Shown here: positions 15,390 through 24,548 of the stretch, piece after piece | Layout of the letters: every line of letters begins with the position of its first letter | Numbering within the stretch: position 1 is the first letter of the stretch | DNA from: Marinobacter salicampi | GTDB lineage: Bacteria > Pseudomonadota > Gammaproteobacteria > Pseudomonadales > Oleiphilaceae | Direction: 5' to 3' | Assembly (NCBI RefSeq): GCF_011074795.1 | Contig: NZ_JAAMPF010000028.1 | Coordinates: forward strand, 1-34,681 | Length of the DNA stretch: 34,681 nucleotides | Program-made: the position numbers and the translations under genes | The notes under the pieces: generated by a model | What the model was told of the DNA's origin: nothing | What the model saw: the letters and a program-made list of their open reading frames with translations, nothing else | The model's database searches: none

Positions 15390-17335
15390 GCCTGACTTTC
15401 CTTCTTGCGCTCGCCGTCGTAGCGGCGTTTCAGAAGCATTGAGTTGCCGATTACCGAGAGCGAACTGGCTGTCATAGCCACCACGCCAATCATTGGGTGT
15501 AAGAGCCCCATGGCTGCAATAGGTATTGCGGCAGCATTGTAACCGCTGGCCCACAGGAGGTTTTCAACGATCTTCCGGAAGGTAGCTCGTGAAAGCACCA
15601 TCGCATCCACGACACCGGACAGTTCGCCCCGCACCAGGGTGACGTCGGCAGCTTCAATCGCAACATCAGCCCCAGCCCCAATCGCAATGCCTACGTTTGC
15701 CTGCTTGAGAGCGGGTGCATCATTGATGCCATCTCCGACCATCGCCACATGGTTTCCGTATGCTTTCTGAAGCTCACGGATAGCGTCTACCTTGCCTTCC
15801 GGCAATACACCCGCCCTCACCTCGTCTATACCGACTTCCCGGGCAACGGCAAGAGCAGAGCGTTCATTGTCACCCGTGATCATCACCACATGAAGTCCGT
15901 GGGCGTGCATGGCCCTGATTGCCTCGATGGATTCATCCTTCAGCGTGTCGGCAACTGCAACGATGCCACAGGCCTCTCCGTTTCTGGCCACGATAACTGC
16001 GGTACGTCCTCGGCTTTCGAGGTCTTTCAGAGGCCCGTCCAATGTATCCAGTCCCTTTACCCCGCTCTCTTCCAGAAGGAGGTGATTTCCGATAAGCACA
16101 TGGTCACCGGTTACATTACCTGACACTCCCCTGGCGCCGGCGGACCGGAAACCGGTCACCTGCCCTATGGTGATGCCCCTGGCCTTGGCGCCATCAACAA
16201 TGGCTCTGGCTATAGGATGTTCCGAAGCATTCTCAACCGTGGCGGCCAGCTCCAGCAATTCCTCTTCAGTGACGCCCTCCCCGGCAACGGCTTCGGTGAG
16301 CTCCGGTTCACCGCGGGTGATGGTGCCGGTTTTGTCCAACACCATCACTTTTATGTCTTTAAAGGATTGGATGGCCTCACCTGAGCGAATCAGTATCCCG
16401 CGCTCGGCGCCAACGCCCGAACCTACCATCAGCGCCGTTGGGGTAGCCAGACCCAGGGCACAGGGGCACGCAATGACAAGAACCGCTACAGCGGCGAGTA
16501 TCGCCAGAACAGGTGTGGCTGCGTTGGGGTCTACCCAGGGAAGAAAGGCGGCTCCCCATTCCAGCACGGGGCGCAGCGAGTCGGCAGCCAGAAGCCAAAC
16601 CACCAGGCTGCCCAGAGAGATAACAAGCACCAGAGGCACAAACCGGCCGGTCATTCGGTCAGCAAACTCCTGAATCGGCACCCGGGAGCCCTGGGCCTCG
16701 TCGATAAGCTTGACCACTTGCGCGAGGAAAGTGTCACCTCCTACCCTCGTCGCTTTTACCCGCAACCTTCCCTCTTTGTTAATTGTGGCGCCGATGACGG
16801 TATCGCCTGCGGTCTTATAGACAGGAACGGGTTCACCGGTCGCGATGGACTCATCCAGATGGCTTTCGCCTTCCACTACATCTCCGTCAGTCGGCACTTT
16901 ATCGCCCGGGCGCACGACCATGATGTCGCCGGGGACGAGGTCGCTCACCGATATCTCCACTTCTTCTCCCTGGCGTTCGACACGTGCAGTCTTGGCGCCC
17001 AGCGTGAGTAACCGCCGGATGGCTTCGGACGCCTTGCCCTTGGCCTTGGCTTCCAGGTATCGCCCCACAAGGTGGAACGTCATGATGGTAGCTGCCATTT
17101 CGATGAACGAAGTCATGGGATAAACAAAGCCCACCATACCTATGAGATAAGGTGGGAGGCTGCCCATGGATATCAGCACATCCATGTTGAAGGTACGATT
17201 CTTCAAGGACCGCCATGAGGTTTTGTGGGTTGCGGCACCGCCGAACATAAATACAACCGGGAACGCCAGTAGCGCAACGATAGCCAGATAGCCTGGAACT
17301 GGCTGCCAGAACATGTGGACGACCATCAGAACCAT
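15386..17335 (-). CDS. copA: CopA-type Cu+-exporting P1B ATPase (main body, frame-shifted from its N-terminal domain)
   Basis: The transport body of a copper P-type ATPase that pumps Cu+ out of the cytoplasm. Features in order: transmembrane helices, the actuator TGEPVPV, the transport-site VIACPCALGLATPTA, the phosphorylation motif DKTGT, the nucleotide-binding ASEHP, GDGINDAPAL, and C-terminal YN and MTASS motifs that specify Cu+ (P1B-1). The frame opens at an internal ATG at 17335, but coding sequence continues upstream in the same frame (EETYLRQAIRRLWIAAIPTT), where the first transmembrane helices and metal-binding domain are expected. The upstream domain is in another frame (17326-17676), and the two meet near 17410-17420. 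As it stands the protein lacks its first helix. Confidence 0.92.
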   Translation of the reverse strand: MVLMVVHMFWQPVPGYLAIVALLAFPVVFMFGGAATHKTSWRSLKNRTFNMDVLISMGSLPPYLIGMVGFVYPMTSFIEMAATIMTFHLVGRYLEAKAKGKASEAIRRLLTLGAKTARVERQGEEVEISVSDLVPGDIMVVRPGDKVPTDGDVVEGESHLDESIATGEPVPVYKTAGDTVIGATINKEGRLRVKATRVGGDTFLAQVVKLIDEAQGSRVPIQEFADRMTGRFVPLVLVISLGSLVVWLLAADSLRPVLEWGAAFLPWVDPNAATPVLAILAAVAVLVIACPCALGLATPTALMVGSGVGAERGILIRSGEAIQSFKDIKVMVLDKTGTITRGEPELTEAVAGEGVTEEELLELAATVENASEHPIARAIVDGAKARGITIGQVTGFRSAGARGVSGNVTGDHVLIGNHLLLEESGVKGLDTLDGPLKDLESRGRTAVIVARNGEACGIVAVADTLKDESIEAIRAMHAHGLHVVMITGDNERSALAVAREVGIDEVRAGVLPEGKVDAIRELQKAYGNHVAMVGDGINDAPALKQANVGIAIGAGADVAIEAADVTLVRGELSGVVDAMVLSRATFRKIVENLLWASGYNAAAIPIAAMGLLHPMIGVVAMTASSLSVIGNSMLLKRRYDGERKKESQA

Positions 17336-17676
17336 GATCGCCGTGGTGGGAATGGCGGCGATCCAGAGCCTGCGGATGGCCTGTCGCAGGTAGGTTTCCT
17401 CGACGGCGGAGTCATCACGTGGCTGGTTTCGCCGGCGCTGGAGATTGAAGCCACTTCGTAGCCAGCCCCTTCGACGGCACTACGTAGTGACGTTTCGTCA
17501 GGGCCGTTGGAAGCGGATACCACTCTGACCCTATGGCTTGCCACATTGGTCACAACTTCATCCACACCTTCAAGACGCTGTAAGGTGTGACGGATGATTC
17601 CGGCACAGTGATCCGACCCCATACCGGGTACGATCAACTCTGATTTCTTGCTATCAGGCTCAGCCTTCTCGCTCAT
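17326..17676 (-). CDS. N-terminal heavy-metal-associated domain of CopA, out of frame with the body
   Basis: From the ATG at 17676 this frame encodes a heavy-metal-associated (HMA) domain: LIVPGMGSDHCAGIIRHTL through the second beta-alpha-beta repeat ending EGAGYEVAS. The metal loop is SDHC instead of CxxC, so one of the two copper-binding cysteines is replaced by serine. After about residue 90 the frame turns into Ser/Pro/Arg-rich sequence, whereas the -1 frame gives good CopA sequence. A one-base deletion near 17410-17420 explains this. A programmed -1 shift, as known for E. coli copA, was considered, but no slippery heptamer was found. Read separately it would be a CopZ-like chaperone with a junk tail. 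Confidence 0.75.
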   Translation of the reverse strand: MSEKAEPDSKKSELIVPGMGSDHCAGIIRHTLQRLEGVDEVVTNVASHRVRVVSASNGPDETSLRSAVEGAGYEVASISSAGETSHVMTPPSRKPTCDRPSAGSGSPPFPPRRSWF

Positions 17677-17764
17677 CTCGTCATCCTGTATTTGTGTCGT
17701 TCGATAACCAGAAGACCACAGGAAACTGAACTGAAACTGAACGGAGCCAGGTAGCGTTAGCATC

Positions 17765-17780
17765 CTTGACTCCGGTCAAG
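17765..17780 (-). promoter_or_regulatory. Possible MerR/CueR-type operator upstream of copA
   Basis: CTTGAC (17765-17770) and GTCAAG (17775-17780) form a perfect 6-bp dyad around four bases, about 90 bp upstream of the copA start. On the gene strand it reads CTTGACCGGAGTCAAGG, in the style of MerR-family sites that sit between a TTGACC-type -35 box and the -10. That fits copper induction by CueR, but the regulator gene is not in the window and a clear -10 is not seen. Confidence 0.5.
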
Positions 17781-17834
17781 TTCGCCCTTGGGCTAGCTTA
17801 TTGCCGGGAAAGGCCGAGCTATGGCAAATGACAA

Positions 17835-18605
17835 CTATCTCGCTGTGTAGCCACCATCAATAACCAGTTCGCTTCCGGTCACGAACTTCGACTCATCAGA
17901 CGCCAGGTAGACTACGCCCCAGGCAATATCGTCGGGCTCGCCCATATGACCAACCGGATGCAGCGCGGCTGTGGCAGCTCTCGCTTCATCCGGGTCCTGA
18001 CTGGTATTTTTGAGATGATCCTCAACCAGTGGTGTCCAGATAAACCCCGGGTGGATCGAGTTTGCGCGGATATTCTCAGTGGCATAGAGCAAGGCGTCGG
18101 TTTTCGTCATCAGACGGACCGCCCCCTTGGACGCGTGATAAGGCGGGAGATCCGGAGCACTTACAAGGCCATAAATTGAAGAAAGATTAATGATGCTGCC
18201 AACCCCAGCCTTTTTCATGTGCGGCATGGCGTGCTTGGTGCAGAAAAAAACGCCCTTGACGTTCACATTCTGGACACTGTCCCACTCTTCCTCGGTCAAT
18301 TCGTGAGTGGGCTTGTTCGAGCCAGCGATACCGGCGTTGTTCACCAGGACTGTCAGGCTGCCAAAGGAATCCGCTACGTTATCGAGCACCTGCTTGACCT
18401 GATTTTCGTCGCTGACATCACAGTGCCAGTAACCGGCTTCTAAACCCTGCTCTGACAGCTTGTGCGCCAGCGCTTCACCCTCTTTGTCAAGAACGTCGAG
18501 AATGGCCACGGCAGCGCCCGCCTCTGCCATACGAGTGACGGCAGCCGCTCCAATCCCGAGCGATCCGCCGGTTACCGCAGCCACTTTACCTTTGAGTCTG
18601 TCCAT
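17835..18605 (-). CDS. Short-chain dehydrogenase/reductase (SDR)
   Basis: A 256-residue classical SDR oxidoreductase. The NAD(P)-binding TGGSLGIG is at 12-19, with an acidic residue after beta2 (ILDVLD) favouring NAD. NNAG is at 89-92, the catalytic Ser is at 142-143 (NLSSIYG), and Tyr156 and Lys160 form YHASK. The C-terminal SELVIDGGYTAR is typical of the cyclopentanol/glucose dehydrogenase-like branch. All catalytic residues are present, but the substrate cannot be read from sequence. The gene stands alone on the minus strand, convergent with nothing nearby and upstream of the copper operon. Confidence 0.9.
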   Translation of the reverse strand: MDRLKGKVAAVTGGSLGIGAAAVTRMAEAGAAVAILDVLDKEGEALAHKLSEQGLEAGYWHCDVSDENQVKQVLDNVADSFGSLTVLVNNAGIAGSNKPTHELTEEEWDSVQNVNVKGVFFCTKHAMPHMKKAGVGSIINLSSIYGLVSAPDLPPYHASKGAVRLMTKTDALLYATENIRANSIHPGFIWTPLVEDHLKNTSQDPDEARAATAALHPVGHMGEPDDIAWGVVYLASDESKFVTGSELVIDGGYTAR

Positions 18606-18849
18606 GAATATATCCCTTTACCATACTGGTTATGCGGTGGAGCCCAGATGGGTTCCGGGCATTATTATTTATACGCCTGCTGGGACTTCGTCATATTGAT
18701 TCTGATCAATTACGCGTCAGCCGTGTCATCGGGACCAATGGGTACTTGAAGCTGGCAGGCACCCTTGAGTTAAGCCCGTTATCTTGTGTAACAAAACTGT
18801 AACGTTTAACCTGATGTGTAAATTTCCCGGTTATAGGCGCTTGTTTAAA

Positions 18850-19548
18850 ATGAATATTGAACTGACCCCAGGACGGGTTTACTCAGGGCTTTTGGCTATC
18901 ATCGGCTTTTTATTACTTGCCAATCTTGCCGTGGTAGGTGTGGTCCATTTCACGGTCCACGATTACGCATGGGGACTGATCAGGCTATTCAGCTTTGATG
19001 CCGAGCGCAGCGTACCCGCCTTTTATGCGTCAGTAGCTTTGCTGGCTAGTGCGTTACTTCTGTTTGCGACAGGGCGACTTCAAAACGTGGCTGGCGAGTC
19101 CGCAATGCCATGGTATGTGCTGGGGGTCGTGTTCGCCTTTCTGAGCTTTGATGAGATCGCTTCCATTCATGAACGACTGATCAACCCGATGAGAGAGTTA
19201 TTCAATGCAAGTGGAATTCTTTATTACGCATGGGTGATCCCCTACGGTATCGCTGTGCTGCTTCTTGGGCTTGTCTATGTACCATTTTTGCTAAAGTTGC
19301 CTCGAAGGACGGCTATTATATTTATCACCTCGGGCTGTGTGTTCGTTAGTGGAGCCATCGGTATCGAGCTTATTGGCGCCCGTCATGTGGACCTCTACGG
19401 TGCAGACAACCTTGCCTACAGTATGATTTTTACCGCGGAGGAGCTTTTAGAAAAGCTCGGCATCGCAACGTTTATCTTCGGGATTCTCGACTACATGGCA
19501 AGCCGGTTTGGCCTAAGCACAAGGATTACCACCTCCCCTCTGACGTAG
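18850..19548 (+). CDS. Multi-pass inner-membrane protein of unknown function
   Basis: About 232 residues from the ATG at 18850 (an earlier in-frame start at 18784 is possible; neither has a strong Shine-Dalgarno). Roughly six hydrophobic segments are visible. Two carry conserved-looking polar residues inside or at the membrane edge: FLSFDEIASIHERL and MIFTAEELLEKLG. Clustered Asp, Glu and His in such positions could bind a metal or carry protons. I do not recognise the family. The gene is alone, between the SDR gene (divergent) and the large GGDEF/EAL gene. Confidence 0.7.
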   Translation: MNIELTPGRVYSGLLAIIGFLLLANLAVVGVVHFTVHDYAWGLIRLFSFDAERSVPAFYASVALLASALLLFATGRLQNVAGESAMPWYVLGVVFAFLSFDEIASIHERLINPMRELFNASGILYYAWVIPYGIAVLLLGLVYVPFLLKLPRRTAIIFITSGCVFVSGAIGIELIGARHVDLYGADNLAYSMIFTAEELLEKLGIATFIFGILDYMASRFGLSTRITTSPLT

Positions 19549-19705
19549 CCGGTTTGGTTGGAATATGGCAGATGCTACTGAGGGTCTGAGCGAGCGATAG
19601 TCGATCCCTGGCCCTGGCTTTCCGGGAAGGTTTAACCCTGCTCTACAGAAGGTCTTAAAAAAGGTAAACTGCCACGCATTACCTTTAGCCCGAGACTCAA
19701 ACCGG

Positions 19706-22700
19706 ATGACGTCAGAAGTTCCAAGCAGCTCTGCAATATCGTCGCTTGATTTCCTTGCCGGTGGCGGTGAAATGGGTGTGTTGATCCGCGACCACGACTG
19801 GCAGAATACTGCCCTTGGTCCGCCCAGTACATGGCCACAGCCTCTGCGCACAGCGGTTCGCCTGATGCTCAACACCGAACATCCGATGACCATATTCTGG
19901 GGCGGTACCGGCCCTTGTCTTTACAACGATGCTTTTCGCCAATCTCTTGGCCCTGAACAGCACCCGGGCTCACTGGGTCAACCAGCAACAGAAGTATGGA
20001 AAGAAACCTGGCCTTTGTTCAGTGCAGAGATTGAGCGGGTCATGGTTGGAAAGGGCGCGTTCAAACGGGTCAACCACAAACTTCCCTTCACCCGCCATGG
20101 CCGTCGTGAAGAGGTTTACTGGACCTACAGCTTCAACCCTGTCGACGACGAAGAAGCCCCCTCGGGCGTCGGTGGGGTTCTTGTTATCTGCAACGAGACT
20201 ACTGATCAGGTCTTCGCCACACAGGCTCTAGACTCAAAGCGTGATCAACTGACCCAAATGTTCAATCAGTCCTCGGCCTTCATGGTTCTGTTGAGTGGGC
20301 CTGAGCATATATATGAGTACGCCAACCCCAGTCATGCACAACTGGTAGGCCATCGGCCGGTCCTGGGCAAGACGATCCGGGAGGCTTTACCTGACGCCGT
20401 TGAGCAGGGTTTTGGTGACATTCTGGATGAGGTTTATTCCAGCGGTCGTACCTACAGGGCGAAACAGGCAAAGTATGGGGTTCAGGTAACGCCTGGTGGC
20501 CCGGTCAAAGAGCGTATCCTCGACGTTGTCTATCAGCCGGTCCTGGCAAAGGACGGCACAGTCAACAGCATTTTTGCAGAAGGGACTGATGTTACTGACC
20601 AGGTAATGGCTCAAGAGGAACTGGAGCGGGTCAACCGTGAGCTTGCCGAAACCTTGCAGCGCCTGAAGGCGAGCGAGCGCCGAAAAAGCTTTCGCTTGAA
20701 ACTGACCGACCGCCTTCGTTCGCTGGTGGAACCGAACGAGGTAACTGCCGCTGCGACAGAATTGCTGGGCCGGTTTCTGGGGGTTACCCGCGTTTTCTAT
20801 GGTGACTTTGCTGAGTCAGGTGAAGTCGTAACCGTAAGGCCGGGTTGGACAAGAGACGGCGCCGACTCAATGGTTGGGACAGAGCTTTGGTTAGAAGAGT
20901 TCGGCCCTGTGGTTGCTTCTCAAGTCAGGGCTGGCGAGGTGTTTGCCCTTGACGATGCCACCACCGACGAGCGTTCCGCGGACTATGCCCGGGCCTATCT
21001 GGATAAAGGCATAAAAGCGGTACTGGCCGTGCCCGTCATGAAATCCGGCTCATTGCGGGTATTGCTGGGCATACACGATTCCGAAATTCATCACTGGTCT
21101 GCCGAGGAAATAGCCCTGGCTGAAGACGTTGTTGACCGGACCTGGGCTGCCATTGAATCAGCCCGGGCGCAGGCAGAGCTGCGACGGGAGCGGGACCACA
21201 GCCGTTATATTATCGACAGCATGACGGAGGGCTTCGGCTCAATCGCGGCTGACTGGAAGGTTACCCACGTGAATGCTGAAGCAATGCGCCTAACTCAGCT
21301 TAATGCTACCGAGGTCATTGGTGAGGACCATTGGGATGTATGGCCTGACTTGCGCGGTACCAGCGTAGAAGAGCTGTACCACCGGGTAAGGCGAACCAAC
21401 ACTGCGGGTATTACCGAAACCTTCCGTAATTTACCAGACGGCAGACAGGCATGGCTTGAGGTGCGCGCCTACCCTTCCCTGGACGGGGGCCTCTCGATTT
21501 TCTTCCGGGACATAACAGAGCGCAAATTGGCTGACGAGGAAATGCGTCACGCCTCACTTCACGACCCGTTAACCGGTTTGCCGAACCGGGCCATGCTGTT
21601 CGAATACGCAGCCCACCTACTGCCCCACAACCTGCGAGCCTCCCAGGTTGCGGCCGTGCTCTTTCTCGACCTGGACCGTTTCAAGCCGATCAATGACACC
21701 CATGGACACGACATCGGCGACAAGGTGCTCAAGGAAGTGTCCGAGCGGCTTTCTCGCACCCTGCGCGCCGAAGATCTGGTGGTCCGGATGGGCGGCGACG
21801 AGTTCGTGGTTCTGCTGCAGGATATCAGTGCCTCCGTCTATGCCGCGGAGGTAGCCCGCCATATTATCTCCAAGGTCAGCGAACCCTATCAGGTGGGTGA
21901 ACTGGCGCTCTCTGTTTCAACCTCGATTGGCATCAGTATTTTTCCTCGCGATGGCCAGGATATCGACACCCTGGTCAGCCATGCAGATGCGGCGATGTAT
22001 CAGGCCAAGCAGGAGGGCCGAAATAATTTCCAGTTCTATTCGTCGGCGTTCACGGCAAGCACGAAACAGCAGAACAACATTGAACAGCAGTTAAAGCTGG
22101 CGCTTCATACGGACGGTTTTCACCTGTGCTACCAGCCGGTTTTCGACATCAATACGGGTGAGGTGGTCAGCGTCGAAGCCCTGCTTCGCCTGGGGGATGA
22201 TGAAATAGGGCCGGAGCGCTTCGTGCCGATCGCCGAGGCCACGGGTATCATTAATCCTATAGGCCGCTGGGTTCTGGAAGAGGCGATTCGTCAGTCCAAA
22301 TTGTGGACATCACGCGGAATGCCGGCCATTCCTATCGCGGTGAATGTATCAGCCGTCGAGTTCCGGGACCGGGAGTTTGTGGACCGCTCTGAAAAACTCA
22401 TTCAGGAGCATGCCATCGACCCCTCCATGTTGCAGCTGGAACTCACGGAAACCGCCGTGATGCATGACATCGATCACGCGATAGCCGTGCTTACCCAGTT
22501 GCGAGCGCTCGGTCTCACTATTCTGCTGGATGATTTTGGCACCGGGCATTCCAGCCTTGCTTACCTGACCCGTCTGCCCCTGGACAAGATCAAGATCGAT
22601 AAGTCCTTCATCTTCCAGTTGGAAAAGGACACCGGTAGCCGGGCTGTCACCGACGCCATGCTCGCACTGGGACGGACGCTGGAGCTGGAAGTGGTGGCTG

Positions 22701-22834
22701 AGGGCATCGAGACCGACGCTGCCCTCGACTACATGCGGTCCCGCGGCTGCAGGCAGGCACAGGGCTTTCTGTTCTGCAGCCCCATGCCGGGTGCAGAGTT
22801 CGAGACCTGGTACCGAAGCCGGCTCAACCAATGA
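19706..22834 (+). CDS. PAS-PAS-GAF-PAS-GGDEF-EAL cyclic-di-GMP signalling protein
   Basis: A 1042-residue cytoplasmic sensor-effector for cyclic di-GMP. The N-terminus (about 15-165) is a PAS-like domain of the kind starting FLAGGGEMGVLIRDHDW; a second PAS follows (about 175-300), then a short coiled linker, a GAF domain (about 340-495) and a third PAS (about 505-620). The GGDEF domain has an intact MGGDEF near 695 with an RAED I-site five residues before it. The EAL domain has EALLR near 823, the DDFGTG motif, KIDKSFI and VAEGIE, so both cyclase and phosphodiesterase activities are possible. No membrane segment is seen. The gene is monocistronic and the ligand is unknown. Confidence 0.93.
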   Translation: MTSEVPSSSAISSLDFLAGGGEMGVLIRDHDWQNTALGPPSTWPQPLRTAVRLMLNTEHPMTIFWGGTGPCLYNDAFRQSLGPEQHPGSLGQPATEVWKETWPLFSAEIERVMVGKGAFKRVNHKLPFTRHGRREEVYWTYSFNPVDDEEAPSGVGGVLVICNETTDQVFATQALDSKRDQLTQMFNQSSAFMVLLSGPEHIYEYANPSHAQLVGHRPVLGKTIREALPDAVEQGFGDILDEVYSSGRTYRAKQAKYGVQVTPGGPVKERILDVVYQPVLAKDGTVNSIFAEGTDVTDQVMAQEELERVNRELAETLQRLKASERRKSFRLKLTDRLRSLVEPNEVTAAATELLGRFLGVTRVFYGDFAESGEVVTVRPGWTRDGADSMVGTELWLEEFGPVVASQVRAGEVFALDDATTDERSADYARAYLDKGIKAVLAVPVMKSGSLRVLLGIHDSEIHHWSAEEIALAEDVVDRTWAAIESARAQAELRRERDHSRYIIDSMTEGFGSIAADWKVTHVNAEAMRLTQLNATEVIGEDHWDVWPDLRGTSVEELYHRVRRTNTAGITETFRNLPDGRQAWLEVRAYPSLDGGLSIFFRDITERKLADEEMRHASLHDPLTGLPNRAMLFEYAAHLLPHNLRASQVAAVLFLDLDRFKPINDTHGHDIGDKVLKEVSERLSRTLRAEDLVVRMGGDEFVVLLQDISASVYAAEVARHIISKVSEPYQVGELALSVSTSIGISIFPRDGQDIDTLVSHADAAMYQAKQEGRNNFQFYSSAFTASTKQQNNIEQQLKLALHTDGFHLCYQPVFDINTGEVVSVEALLRLGDDEIGPERFVPIAEATGIINPIGRWVLEEAIRQSKLWTSRGMPAIPIAVNVSAVEFRDREFVDRSEKLIQEHAIDPSMLQLELTETAVMHDIDHAIAVLTQLRALGLTILLDDFGTGHSSLAYLTRLPLDKIKIDKSFIFQLEKDTGSRAVTDAMLALGRTLELEVVAEGIETDAALDYMRSRGCRQAQGFLFCSPMPGAEFETWYRSRLNQ

Positions 22835-22925
22835 CCGGATCCACCAATGAAAATTATTCAGTACCTATACCCCTTTTCCGAACCACCTCTTCCGATGACA
22901 TTCGGCCCAGGAAAAGCTTTAGGCC

Positions 22926-23444
22926 CTAAGCTGCACCCCGAACCGGGTAATCCTTCTGCTGAATGAACTCAATACCGGACTTCAGCATTTCAAGGTCGGG
23001 CCTGGAAAAGGGCGCGTTTGATACGTCCATGATCTGCAATTTTCCGTCCGGAGTGATGACGTAGGTTCCGGGCTCGGCAAACTGCTGATCTGTTTCGGCA
23101 CTGCTGATGGGCTCTGAGATGAAAAGTCCGAGCGCCCGGGCGTCATCCCGTGACAGCCCGTAGCCAATAGGCAGGGTTAGCTCACTTCCGTCACGGAATT
23201 TCCGGGCCTTTTGTTCGGGGTCTGTTGAAATCGCGACCACCTCCACATCAATACCTTCAAACTCCCCTTTCATGGTTTCCAGTTTGCCGAGGTATTTTTT
23301 ACAGATCGGGCAGTGAAGCCCGCGGTAGACAACCACCAACTGCCATTTGCCATCTGTTGGCCGGCCTACCTGAATCTGATTCTCGTCGAGCATGGCGACG
23401 GATATTTGGGGGAAGGTGCCCCCTACCTTTGCATGATGTGTCAT
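22926..23444 (-). CDS. Peroxiredoxin-like (AhpC/TSA family) protein
   Basis: A 172-residue thioredoxin-fold protein of the AhpC/TSA type. The redox motif RGLHCPICKKYL places Cys45 and Cys48 as a CxxC pair, where classical peroxiredoxins have a single peroxidatic Cys in PxxxTxxC. This matches the peroxiredoxin-like group of redoxins found near alpha/beta-hydrolase genes. No signal peptide is present, so it acts in the cytoplasm. It is encoded 84 bp downstream of the dehalogenase-like gene on the same strand and may share its transcript. Likely reduces peroxides or disulfides; the exact substrate is unknown. Confidence 0.85.
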   Translation of the reverse strand: MTHHAKVGGTFPQISVAMLDENQIQVGRPTDGKWQLVVVYRGLHCPICKKYLGKLETMKGEFEGIDVEVVAISTDPEQKARKFRDGSELTLPIGYGLSRDDARALGLFISEPISSAETDQQFAEPGTYVITPDGKLQIMDVSNAPFSRPDLEMLKSGIEFIQQKDYPVRGAA

Positions 23445-23528
23445 AAAGCCTCCTTGGCGTTAATCCTGGTTGTGCTTAAACCATTCAATCTTTTAACGCC
23501 GCAACGAGTCTGGCGCGGGCTGAAATAT

Positions 23529-24365
23529 TCAGTTGTTCAGTTCGCGCGCCAGAAAGCGGTTGAGAATGTTAGCGACCTCCTCCGGCTGTTCTTCGGTGAT
23601 CCAGTGGGCCGAATCCACCCACTCCAGCTGGGCATTCGGAATCGCATCCCTGAGTTTCTCTGCGTATTCCGGCTTCTGGAACGCGTCATGTTTGCCCCAG
23701 AGGATCAGCGTTTCATGGGGCAGATGCTTTAGCTCATCTGCTATCGCCAGTGTGTATTCAGGGTTGAGTCTGCGGAGGTTTCGGAAAAAGGCCTGCTTGC
23801 CTTTCTCCCCCTTCCAGGGCTCCAGAATCATTTCTGCAAGCTCTGGGGTCGCAGCGTTCTGGTCATGCATACCTTTGGGCAAAAAATCACGGTGCATCTG
23901 CTCAAACTCAGCCACGCTCATTTGCTCCTCGGCACCCGGCGCCTGAAGAGGTTTGAACTCCGGAATGGGCCAGGAGTCGAAGCAGACCGCATCGGCAAGC
24001 ACGAGGCGGTTGACTCGCTCCGGGCTGCCTACCGCAAGCAGTTGCGCGATGCCGCCGCCAATGTCATGGGCTACAACATCGGCCTTCCGGATACCCAGGG
24101 CGTTCATGAAGCCAAGCAGCATCTTGCACTGGGCACGGATAGAAACGTCGGCATCCCGGGGCTTGTCTGATTTGCCGTAATTGAGCAGGTCCGGCGCAAT
24201 CACCCGGTGGCTTCGCGCCAGGGACGGAATGATGTTGCGCCAGAGCAGGCTGGAGGTGGGTATACCGTGGACAAGCAGTACCGGCGGCCCTTCACCCTGC
24301 TCCAGGTACGCAATGGAATGTCCGTCTACCTGCGCGTATTGATGATCAAGGCTGGGTCCGTTCAT
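23529..24365 (-). CDS. Alpha/beta-hydrolase, haloalkane/haloacetate dehalogenase-like
   Basis: A 278-residue alpha/beta-hydrolase. The oxyanion HGIPTSS (33-39) and nucleophile elbow AHDIGGG with Asp101 indicate the aspartate-nucleophile branch (haloalkane dehalogenases, fluoroacetate dehalogenases, epoxide hydrolases) rather than serine esterases. The acid is Asp227 in GKHDAF and the base His254 in SAHW. The nucleophile Asp and the length fit haloalkane dehalogenase-type enzymes. Epoxide hydrolases usually need cap-domain tyrosines that I cannot place. No signal peptide. It lies upstream of the peroxiredoxin-like gene. Confidence 0.85.
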   Translation of the reverse strand: MNGPSLDHQYAQVDGHSIAYLEQGEGPPVLLVHGIPTSSLLWRNIIPSLARSHRVIAPDLLNYGKSDKPRDADVSIRAQCKMLLGFMNALGIRKADVVAHDIGGGIAQLLAVGSPERVNRLVLADAVCFDSWPIPEFKPLQAPGAEEQMSVAEFEQMHRDFLPKGMHDQNAATPELAEMILEPWKGEKGKQAFFRNLRRLNPEYTLAIADELKHLPHETLILWGKHDAFQKPEYAEKLRDAIPNAQLEWVDSAHWITEEQPEEVANILNRFLARELNN

Positions 24366-24548
24366 GTGTTGCTCCTTATTGCAGGTCTCGGCGCTAGACG
24401 TACGACGCCTCCTCAGTGATTTTGCTGCTGTCGCATACAGTTTGTTTCGCAGTACTGTACTGAGGCTAGCTGATTGAGCAGGGGCCGATCAATGGATTAT
24501 TGAGTGGTTGCTCAATTAAATTAAGGAAAGCCAGGGATCAGCCGCCTT

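Noticed and set aside
17405..17480. Programmed -1 frameshift site in copA
   Set aside because: No X-XXY-YYZ heptamer in the zero frame was found by eye in the overlap, so a mutation or sequence error is more likely.
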